A stretch of DNA of 6,355 nt, taken from the NCBI GenBank assembly GCA_030606845.1, contig JAUWFP010000134.1, positions 1 through 6,355 of the forward strand. Reading direction: 5' to 3'. Source of the stretch: Anaerolineales bacterium. Its GTDB lineage: Bacteria > Chloroflexota > Anaerolineae > Anaerolineales > E44-bin32. Below the pieces are notes generated by a model. The model was not told the DNA's origin. It made no database searches and saw only the letters and a program-made list of their open reading frames with translations. Numbering within the stretch: the stretch's first letter is position 1; the number at the start of each line of letters is the position of its first letter. The position numbers and the translations under genes were made by a program. Shown piece after piece: positions 1 through 5,099 of the stretch.

Positions 1-1253
1 AGCGGTACTTCCGCGGCGACATGCGTGGCACGTTCGATCTCTTCTGCTCGATCGGTTTTCTCCTGCGCAGATTTCTTCGGCATCCGGAAGGCAGTCATGA
101 CGGAATCGAAGGCCTGGGCGTCGAGTGTCACTGCCTCTTGGAGTGCATCCCGTAGAATGTCAGCACGCGATGTGATTTCCTGCATTCGTTCCTCAACGTC
201 AGCGTACTTCTTCTTGCCGACCGTCAGGCGGGAAACCATGGCAACCAGAGCGGCGCCCATTGCGCCCGCATAAGCGGCGACGGAACCACCGCCGGGTGTT
301 GCCGATTCTGCTGCGATGCTGTGCAGGAATACGCTCTCATCGCGCTCCTCGCTATCCATTGCTGCGAAGATGCGGTTCTCGAGGACCTGGTCGGGTGAGA
401 ATTGGTCGAGCTGAAGATACCACTGTGCAGCATCAACGAGCGCGGCTTGCGGGATCAAGCCCACCAACTCGGAATTCACAATCGAGACGCCGTAGCGATC
501 CGCTTCACGACGGATGAGTTCTACAACTCGGGCGACTGGAGTGCGAGTGAAATCAGTGAGGTTCATGGAGACCTGCGCCCGACCTTCGACAAGCATTCCC
601 AATGCTTTCACAAAGCGTAACCCGCCGGAAGAGTGCCTCACCGCGCGTCCGATGTTTTGTGCAATGGCGACATCGTCTGTTGAAAGATAAACATTGAATG
701 CAACCAGTGGGGCTCGAGCGCCGATGACGGTTGCGCCGGCTGGTCCTAACTTCTGGGGACCGAAGTCAGGTTTCTTTGTGGGATCGCTTTCTATCGTTTC
801 CTTTAAACCCTCATATTCGCCGCGGCGGATGTTCTCTAAATTCTTTCGCTCGGGGCGGGTTGCGGCTTGCTCATACAAATATGTGGGGATGCTAAGCTCG
901 TCTGCGACGCGCTGGGCAAGCGTGCGGGCAAGCTCAATGCACTCATCCATTGTGACCCCGGAGATGGGCACGAAGGGGATGACATCGGTTGCGCCGATAC
1001 GCGGGTGTTCGCCCTTCTGTTGATCCAGATCAATTTTCCCTGCAGCTGTCTTTATCGCTTCGAAAGCGGCGTCAGCTACTTCGGCAGGGGAACCAGCGAA
1101 CGTTATCACAGAGCGGTTGTGATCTGGGTCGATGTGGCGATCAAGGATGTAAACCCCGCGCACACTGCGGATGGCGTTCTCGATCTCCTCAACGACCTCG
1201 ACGCGTCGTCCTTCGGAAAAATTTGGAATACACTCAACAATTGGCTGTTTCAT
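1..1253 (-). CDS. ftcD: Bifunctional glutamate formiminotransferase / formimidoyl-THF cyclodeaminase, 3'-truncated by window edge
   Basis: This cytoplasmic folate enzyme transfers the formimino group from formiminoglutamate to tetrahydrofolate, and its second domain cyclises the product to 5,10-methenyl-THF with release of ammonia. My own translation gives 417 uninterrupted codons from the ATG at 1251-1253 to the left edge. Residues 1-15 (MKQPIVECIPNFSEG) match the family N-terminus. GEHPRIGATDVIPFVPI starts at residue 81, and H83 aligns with the catalytic His82 of mammalian FTCD. The formiminotransferase C-terminal subdomain spans about 180-295. The cyclodeaminase domain begins near 305 with TPGGGSVAAYAGAMGAAL (319-336). 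Complete fusions run about 500-540 residues, so roughly 90-120 C-terminal residues lie outside the window. An in-frame ATG at 1263-1265 would add only MRGA; the 1253 start is preferred because it fits the family N-terminus and follows GAGGTG closely. In many bacteria the enzyme serves histidine catabolism, but no hut genes are visible here. Confidence 0.95.
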   Translation of the reverse strand, partial: MKQPIVECIPNFSEGRRVEVVEEIENAIRSVRGVYILDRHIDPDHNRSVITFAGSPAEVADAAFEAIKTAAGKIDLDQQKGEHPRIGATDVIPFVPISGVTMDECIELARTLAQRVADELSIPTYLYEQAATRPERKNLENIRRGEYEGLKETIESDPTKKPDFGPQKLGPAGATVIGARAPLVAFNVYLSTDDVAIAQNIGRAVRHSSGGLRFVKALGMLVEGRAQVSMNLTDFTRTPVARVVELIRREADRYGVSIVNSELVGLIPQAALVDAAQWYLQLDQFSPDQVLENRIFAAMDSEERDESVFLHSIAAESATPGGGSVAAYAGAMGAALVAMVSRLTVGKKKYADVEERMQEITSRADILRDALQEAVTLDAQAFDSVMTAFRMPKKSAQEKTDRAEEIERATHVAAEVP

Positions 1254-1280
1254 GGCACCTCGCATGCTTGTCTTACGAAG

Positions 1281-1286
1281 ATTATA
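1281..1286 (-). promoter_or_regulatory. Candidate -10 box for ftcD
   Basis: The minus strand carries an exact TATAAT hexamer, 27 nt upstream of the ftcD ATG. Initiation about 7 nt downstream would leave a 5' UTR of roughly 20 nt containing the GAGGTG ribosome-binding site. No good -35 hexamer is found at 16-18 nt spacing and there is no TG extension, so the call rests on the -10 and its position alone. It implies that ftcD is transcribed separately from the deacetylase gene upstream. Confidence 0.45.
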
Positions 1287-1318
1287 GCCCAGGTATCTCT
1301 CTGGAATGTTTATCCAAT

Positions 1319-1339
1319 AAAAAAGGAATTCTTGAATTC
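1319..1339 (-). terminator. Weak candidate intrinsic terminator after the deacetylase gene
   Basis: On the minus strand the sequence GAATTCAAGAATTC (1326-1339) can form a 5-bp stem (GAATT/AATTC) with a 4-nt loop, followed after one C by six T residues (1319-1324). It lies 42 nt past the stop codon of the polysaccharide deacetylase and before the ftcD -10 box, which is where a terminator is expected. The stem is short and AT-rich, so efficiency is doubtful. Confidence 0.3.
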
Positions 1340-1380
1340 GAGAGGCCAACTGTAATTGAAGACGCAATCAAATGAAAGTT

Positions 1381-2358
1381 TTATTGGATGCCGTTTGAAC
1401 TCAATAAAGACCTGAAGTCCTCCATAGTTAAATACCCATGTACATCATGCCTTGAAAGATAATAGATTGTGCTTGCTGTATGCGAGTTTATTTTCCCTAC
1501 ACCCATTCCAGTGCGATACCCATAATTCTGAATTTTCCCGATTATTTCTTCATTGAAGCTGCCGTATGGAAAAGCGAAGCTCCGGACTTCGACACCAAGC
1601 CGATCCTCTAATAAAAGCCGGGAATCCAGAATCTCCACACGCAATTCTTCGGGCTGCAATGTTACAAGATCGGCGTGGCTCATGCTATGTGACCCAACCT
1701 CCCAAGTGGCATTAATCATGTCATTTAGCTGGTCAACAGACAGAAAGCCATCTGAATCGAGCCGATTTGCGACGATGTAAATCGTCCCTGTCAGACCGTA
1801 GGTTTGCATGATGGGAAAGGCATTGATGTAGTTGTCGACATGACCATCGTCGAATGTGATTAAAATTGGCTTGGGGGGCAGAAGCGCTCCTTCGTAGATT
1901 GCTTGTCGTAATTGCATGTGCGTGATTGTGCGGTATCCAAGTTGAGATAGGAGCTCCATCTGACTTTCGAATAACTGAATATCGATCGAGTATATTGTTG
2001 AATCTGGTGAATGCTCTACATGGTGGTAGAGAAGGATTGGGATTTCAACCAACCCCGGACCAAATATGTTCCAAGTGTCGGTTGGCATTTGCGAAGGTGT
2101 AGGAGTCCATGTTGCCGTAGGTAAGTTTGTCGGCGTTGGGGTTGCGGACGCGGCTGGAGGGGTAGACGTCTTTGTCGTGGTCGAAGTTGGGTTTTGCTCC
2201 GCTGCATGTGTCTGGGATTGATCCGGGGCTTTTGCACACCCTGTTAGTAGAAGAGCGAGAGCAGGTAATACCCAGACCAAAGAAGGGTGATGATGCGTTG
2301 GGCTAGGAGCGTCGTTATTGATTTCAATTGAATCAGGCTGAAATTGTCGATGGGTCAT
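1381..2358 (-). CDS. Lipoprotein polysaccharide deacetylase (carbohydrate esterase family 4, NodB domain)
   Basis: Predicted metal-dependent deacetylase acting outside the membrane on N- or O-acetyl groups of a polysaccharide (peptidoglycan, chitin-like or capsular); the substrate cannot be told. It has 325 residues. A hydrophobic segment (27-39) leads to the lipobox LLTGC with the lipidated Cys at 41, followed by a Thr/Pro-rich linker (about 57-95) that holds the catalytic domain off the membrane. CE4 motifs in order are TFDDG (168-172; D170 candidate base, D171 metal ligand), HSMSH (224-228; metal-binding His224 and His228), and RSFAFPYG (259-266). PILLYHHVEH (107-116) is the usual domain opening. 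Oddities are a long, not clearly basic 26-residue n-region containing a His cluster, and no recognisable Shine-Dalgarno before the ATG, so the true start is uncertain; no better in-frame start with a basic n-region was found. Its divergent neighbour is the selenoprotein gene. Confidence 0.9.
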   Translation of the reverse strand: MTHRQFQPDSIEINNDAPSPTHHHPSLVWVLPALALLLTGCAKAPDQSQTHAAEQNPTSTTTKTSTPPAASATPTPTNLPTATWTPTPSQMPTDTWNIFGPGLVEIPILLYHHVEHSPDSTIYSIDIQLFESQMELLSQLGYRTITHMQLRQAIYEGALLPPKPILITFDDGHVDNYINAFPIMQTYGLTGTIYIVANRLDSDGFLSVDQLNDMINATWEVGSHSMSHADLVTLQPEELRVEILDSRLLLEDRLGVEVRSFAFPYGSFNEEIIGKIQNYGYRTGMGVGKINSHTASTIYYLSRHDVHGYLTMEDFRSLLSSNGIQ

Positions 2359-2642
2359 GATTGATCGAGTATTGAAAAAAGTTTAATGAAAATAGATCTC
2401 ATTTCGGCGAATAGTTGATCAATACCAGGAAAATGGCATTGGATAATTCTACACCGGATTGAAAGGTAATTGTGTCGAATTATTACGATATTCTGATATT
2501 GCCCAATTGAGACCGGAGTGGTATTAATATTAACCGTAATTGCATGGGATGGTTGTGAGTTTAATTTACAAGAGCATGCCCTTGCCTTATCGTTGGTTGA
2601 GAAGGGAAGAAATATTATCAGAAATGTCAGAGGTCATAGATT
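2359..2642. other. AT-rich divergent intergenic spacer
   Basis: These 284 bases separate the divergent deacetylase and selenoprotein genes, so both promoters should lie here. I see no coding potential and no RNA gene. For the plus strand the best weak promoter candidate is TTGAAA (2459-2464) with TATTAC (2481-2486) at 16-nt spacing; TTGAGA (2507-2512) with TATTAA (2528-2533) has a poor 15-nt spacing. For the minus strand I found no convincing -35/-10 pair. TTAATATTAA (2524-2533) is a perfect 10-bp palindrome that could be an operator, but short AT palindromes are expected by chance in such DNA. Confidence 0.5.
2629..2634 (+). promoter_or_regulatory. Ribosome-binding site of the selenoprotein gene
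   Basis: AGAGGT lies 8 nt before the ATG at 2643, a normal Shine-Dalgarno match and spacing. It supports that start, which also produces a textbook lipoprotein signal peptide. Confidence 0.6.
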
Positions 2643-3212
2643 ATGAGAAGGAAAGCTAATTTCATTGGTTTAGGCATTGTTGTCCTCACTGGATTGCTCC
2701 TTGCTGCGTGTACTGGTGCATCTCAACAGGTTGATCGTGACGATCCATCTGTCGACATTGCATCGCAGCAGCAGGAGGTCGACGAAGTTGCTCCGGTTGG
2801 GGATGTGGAAGTTTCGGAAGGAGAGGATGCTGCCCCTGCACCTGTGCTCCCGGAGTCTGCGCCTGCAGACGTACGACCCACGCCACGACCTGAGCTTAGT
2901 GCCACTGAACCATCTACGGTTAACCTGGCTTCAGGCAAGCCAGTGCTCCTAGAGTTCTTCGCGTTCTGGTGACCGACCTGCCAGGCGTTGGCGCCCGTCG
3001 TGCACGGGCTTGAAGCTAAGTATGCTGGACAGATTGATTTTGCATACCTCGACGTCGACGATCCCAATACGGAGCCTTTCAAACGAGAGCTGGGCTACCG
3101 GTACCAACCCCATATTTTCCTGCTCGATGGAACTGGCAAGATTATCGGTCAGTGGGTAGGGATGGTTGGGGAGGCAGAACTCGATGCCGCTTTACAGGCA
3201 GCGATACCATAA
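2643..3212 (+). CDS. Thioredoxin-fold lipoprotein, predicted selenoprotein with Sec (UGA) at residue 110 in a UxxC active site
   Basis: Predicted membrane-anchored extracytoplasmic thiol (selenol) oxidoreductase. The frame runs from the ATG through an in-frame TGA (2970-2972) to TAA at 3210-3212, giving 189 residues if the TGA is read as selenocysteine. Residues 1-22 form a basic, then hydrophobic signal ending in lipobox LLAAC (Cys23). A Pro/acidic linker spans about 24-92. The thioredoxin domain is about 93-189: LLEFFAFW leads into U110-P-T-C113, then QALAPVV and a predicted helix, DFAYLDVDD (132-140), the YQP turn with cis-Pro156, and HIFLLDGTGKIIGQWVG. The TGA sits exactly where thioredoxins have the attacking N-terminal cysteine, while the resolving Cys113 is kept. 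Both flanks are typical thioredoxin sequence in one frame, so decay or misassembly is unlikely. The preceding Trp is TGG, which argues against UGA-as-Trp. A nonsense mutation remains formally possible. No selenocysteine machinery genes are in the window. Its operon partners are none visible: it diverges from a deacetylase gene and ends at a strong stem-loop. Confidence 0.88.
2970..3009 (+). promoter_or_regulatory. Candidate bacterial SECIS element (UGA plus downstream hairpin)
   Basis: Starting 20 nt after the TGA, GCCCGT (2993-2998) pairs perfectly with ACGGGC (3004-3009), a 6-bp GC-rich stem closing a 5-nt loop CGTGC (2999-3003). The loop has G as its second base and begins 26 nt after the UGA. 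Known bacterial SECIS elements have a small apical loop with a G in the first two positions, about 16-37 nt from the UGA, where SelB docks. A competing GCCA/TGGC hairpin with loop GGCGT (2980-2992) has its loop only 11 nt from the UGA and fits less well. The whole structure lies in the coding sequence, as expected in bacteria. Confidence 0.6.
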
Positions 3213-3263
3213 GCCAGGAGATAATTCTTAGTACAAAGGCTTAATCAACGTGCATAGAAAGCC

Positions 3264-3305
3264 CAACCGCCTGTGTAGTTTGCCATCACAGGCGGTTGTA
3301 TTTAT
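3264..3305. terminator. Strong stem-loop terminator between convergent genes
   Basis: A perfect 12-bp stem pairs CAACCGCCTGTG (3264-3275) with CACAGGCGGTTG (3287-3298) around an 11-nt loop. On the plus strand it is followed by TATTTAT, giving a moderate T-rich tail 52 nt after the selenoprotein stop. On the minus strand the stem is followed by GGGCTTTCT, so it may also end transcripts of the acyl-CoA dehydrogenase. It fills the 143-nt convergent gap (3213-3355), in which I see nothing else. Confidence 0.8.
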
Positions 3306-3355
3306 CTTGGGATAACCTACTTGAAGAAGCTGTAAAGCAGGATTGTGAGCTGCAT

Positions 3356-4507
3356 CTACTCCTTGCCCAAGACGCGCCGGGCGATGACCATTCGCTGCAC
3401 CTCGCTTGTGCCCTCACCGATTGTCATGAGTCGTGCATCGCGGTAAATGCGCTCAACGGGATATTCACGGCTGTAGCCGTAGCTGCCCAAGATCTGCATG
3501 GCGTTGCGAGCGACATCCTCGGCCATCTCCGTTGCGTAGAGCTTCGCCACAGCAGCCTCGCGGTTGTGGAATTCACCTTCCTGTTTCAGCCAGGCAGCCC
3601 GATAAACGAGCAGTCGGGCGGCTTCGATCTGTACCTCTGCATCGGCAATCATCCATTGGATTGCCTGACGTTCAGCGATGGGTTTCCCGAAGGATTCTCG
3701 TTCCTTGGCGTAGCGGATAGCCTCCTCATGCGCGGCTCGTGCCAGACCGACAGAAAGTGCACCGATGCCGATTCGGGCAGTGTCTAGGTTTTGGAGTGTC
3801 TGGTACAGACCCTCGCCCGCTTTGCCAAGGAGATAATCTTCTGGAACACGGACATTCTCATATGTCAGGGCGTGGGTAGGTGAAGCACGTACACCCATCT
3901 TCTTCTCGGGTGGGTGGATATGCAAACCAGGGGCGTCAGTGGGAACAATAATCAGACTCAGCGAGCCAGAACCACCCTTAGGGTCCGTTCGGCAGAGCGT
4001 GATAATGAGTGAAGCCGAGCTTGCATTGGTGATCCACGCCTTGTTTCCATTGATCACCCACTCCCCTTTGTCTAGTTCGGCACGCGTCTGAATCCCACCC
4101 ACCAAATCTGTCCCCGCGCCGGGTTCAGTCAGCGCCAGGGCTCCGAGACCGGGGTCGCCCTTAGCCAAGCCGGGAAGCCAACGCTGCTTCTGTTCTTCAG
4201 TGCCATAAGTGGCGATTGGTGCGCAACCCAAGCTGTTATGCGCGGCCACGGAAAGCGCAGTGCCGCCATCTGCCCATCCAAGCTCCTCAACGGCGATTGC
4301 CCCGCTGATCGCGTCGACACTCGCACCGCCGTAAGACTCCGGAACGTACATGCCTAACAGACCAAGGGTGGCCATTTTCTCGAAGGCATCTTGATGGATT
4401 TCGGCGCGTTCGTCATATTCCGCCGCCTTCGGTTTGACAATTTCGGCGCAGAATTCATGGACTGCATTACGCCACATTCGTTGTTCATCTGTTAGTTTGA
4501 AATTCAT
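3356..4507 (-). CDS. Acyl-CoA dehydrogenase (FAD-dependent)
   Basis: Cytoplasmic flavoenzyme that introduces the alpha,beta double bond into an acyl-CoA thioester and passes electrons to electron-transfer flavoprotein. The 383 residues are full length for the short/branched-chain-like family. Domains in order are an N-terminal helical domain (about 1-120), a central beta domain (about 121-230) with the flavin/substrate motif ALTEPGAGTD (125-134) and KAWITNA (156-162), and a C-terminal helical domain (about 231-383). E365 in IGEGTSEVQR (363-372) aligns with the catalytic base of short-chain acyl-CoA dehydrogenases, and ILGSYGYSREYPVERIYRDA (339-358) is the usual signature before it. Chain-length or amino-acid-derived substrate cannot be assigned. 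GAGGAG lies 3 nt before the ATG. The start codon overlaps the RAYT stop as ATGA. No beta-oxidation or ETF partner is in the window. Confidence 0.95.
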   Translation of the reverse strand: MNFKLTDEQRMWRNAVHEFCAEIVKPKAAEYDERAEIHQDAFEKMATLGLLGMYVPESYGGASVDAISGAIAVEELGWADGGTALSVAAHNSLGCAPIATYGTEEQKQRWLPGLAKGDPGLGALALTEPGAGTDLVGGIQTRAELDKGEWVINGNKAWITNASSASLIITLCRTDPKGGSGSLSLIIVPTDAPGLHIHPPEKKMGVRASPTHALTYENVRVPEDYLLGKAGEGLYQTLQNLDTARIGIGALSVGLARAAHEEAIRYAKERESFGKPIAERQAIQWMIADAEVQIEAARLLVYRAAWLKQEGEFHNREAAVAKLYATEMAEDVARNAMQILGSYGYSREYPVERIYRDARLMTIGEGTSEVQRMVIARRVLGKE

Positions 4508-5037
4508 TGTCTCCTCGCTGGTAATAGATGGATTGGATTCTCCTGAATATAACGGCGGATGCGGTTTAGTGAATCTTGATTACGAATGATGTGTTCATAG
4601 TAATTGCGTTGCCAGACATGTGTACCACGCGTGTCGTTGGCTATGTTGATGGCTTTGGCAGTGTTCATCTTGTAGAAACCAATGACCATGGGTAACGTCA
4701 TCCGTCGTCGGGCGAGTCGGGGCAATTCATGTATGGGCAGATCATGATTTGCCCCAACGGGAGTTGCCCCAACGTCGGATATGATAACGATCCCATGCAT
4801 ATGATCCGGCATAACGATAAATTCATCGATTTCAATTTCCGGGAACCGTTCATCCAGCCGTTCCCATTTTCTTGTTGCGATTATCCCGCAATTATTTAAT
4901 AGCATTCTGCCCTGGTCAACTCTTCCAAATATGGGCAATCGATTCTGGGTACAAATCGTAACAAAATATGCGCCTGGTTGTGAATAGTTATAGCCTGGTA
5001 GCCGTAAAGAACGACGGCGTTTGGGTCCCCTGACCAT
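4504..5037 (-). CDS. REP-associated tyrosine transposase (RAYT; IS200/IS605-type Y1 HUH domain)
   Basis: A single-copy, domesticated-type relative of IS200/IS605 TnpA, a family shown in E. coli to bind and cleave REP hairpins in single-stranded DNA. It has 177 residues, normal for RAYTs. The N-terminal block LRLPGYNYSQPGAYFVTICTQ... (from residue 11) is characteristic. The HUH metal motif is MPDHMHGIVI (76-85; His79 and His81). The catalytic tyrosine is Tyr146 or Tyr147 in VWQRNYYEHIIRN (141-153). Between HUH and Tyr blocks, residues about 89-110 are an atypical low-conservation insert encoded by palindromic repeats (see the 4719-4774 repeat). All catalytic motifs are intact, so activity is plausible. 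The ATG at 5037 is supported by an upstream in-frame stop, with no other ATG between, and by a G-rich stretch (GGGGGG) 6 nt before it. A 24-bp palindrome lies just upstream, and its stop overlaps the dehydrogenase ATG. Confidence 0.92.
   Translation of the reverse strand: MVRGPKRRRSLRLPGYNYSQPGAYFVTICTQNRLPIFGRVDQGRMLLNNCGIIATRKWERLDERFPEIEIDEFIVMPDHMHGIVIISDVGATPVGANHDLPIHELPRLARRRMTLPMVIGFYKMNTAKAINIANDTRGTHVWQRNYYEHIIRNQDSLNRIRRYIQENPIHLLPARRQ
4546..4573 (-). promoter_or_regulatory. Weak candidate promoter for the acyl-CoA dehydrogenase inside the RAYT gene
   Basis: On the minus strand TTCACT (4568-4573) and TATATT (4546-4551) are 16 nt apart, matching 4 of 6 and 5 of 6 consensus bases. 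Initiation would fall near 4539, leaving a leader of about 30 nt before the dehydrogenase ATG. It would let the dehydrogenase be expressed independently of the transposase. This is a consensus match only, and the bases also encode the RAYT C-terminus. Confidence 0.25.
4719..4774 (-). repeat. REP-like palindromic repeats inside the RAYT reading frame
   Basis: On the plus strand GGGGCAATTCATG (4719-4731) repeats the motif of the upstream palindrome. It is followed by GTATGGGCAGATCATGATTT (4731-4750), which matches GTATGGGCAATTCATGAAAT (5051-5070) at 16 of 20 positions. Positions 4735-4754 form a 20-bp palindrome with one mismatched pair. TTGCCCCAACG occurs twice (4749-4759 and 4764-4774), 15 bp apart, giving the tandem peptides VGATP and VGANH. 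The block keeps the reading frame and encodes RAYT residues of about 89-107. Confidence 0.75.
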
Positions 5038-5050
5038 GGTTGTCCCCCCG

Positions 5051-5099
5051 GTATGGGCAATTCATGAAATGGCAATTCATGAATTGCCATTACTACTAC
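5051..5099 (-). repeat. REP-like element: 24-bp perfect palindrome with flanking GTAG and a partial second copy
   Basis: Positions 5068-5091 are a perfect 24-bp palindrome whose half-site is AATGGCAATTCA. On the minus strand it is preceded, one base away, by overlapping GTAG tetranucleotides (5096-5099 and 5093-5096). GTAG 5' of the hairpin is the signature recognised by characterised RAYTs. A further half copy, GGGCAATTCATGAAAT (5055-5070), abuts it. The element sits in the 61-nt gap between the glycosidase-like gene and the RAYT start, the normal REP location just after a stop codon. No T-run follows, so it is not a convincing terminator. Confidence 0.75.

Noticed and set aside
1326..1339. 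Two GAATTC hexamers in tandem as a specific regulatory site
   Set aside because: Each hexamer is self-complementary and short; apart from the weak hairpin before a T-run there is nothing to indicate a protein-binding site.
867..1355. Plus-strand ORF of 162 codons over ftcD
   Set aside because: It is the antisense shadow of the clear ftcD frame and has no recognisable domain.
2643..2972. A pseudogene or UGA-as-Trp explanation for the in-frame stop
   Set aside because: The stop lies exactly on the catalytic Cys codon, all other motifs are intact on both sides, and the neighbouring Trp and those of other genes use TGG. A single nonsense mutation cannot be fully excluded.
2988..3212. A separate 74-residue thioredoxin-like gene starting at TTG 2988
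   Set aside because: It has no ribosome-binding site, begins in the middle of the active-site helix after the PTC motif, and is in the same frame as the upstream lipoprotein; it is the C-terminal part of the selenoprotein.
3296..3787. Plus-strand ORF of 163 codons at the end of the dehydrogenase
   Set aside because: It starts inside the terminator tail and runs antisense to the conserved C-terminal catalytic region of the acyl-CoA dehydrogenase.
4896..5090. Minus-strand ORF reading MAIHELPFHELPIPG
   Set aside because: It is an out-of-frame reading of the palindromic repeats and the RAYT N-terminus; the peptide repetition comes from the DNA repeats.
5068..5091. The 24-bp palindrome as a transcription terminator
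   Set aside because: No T-rich tail follows on either strand, and its association with GTAG and the RAYT explains it better.
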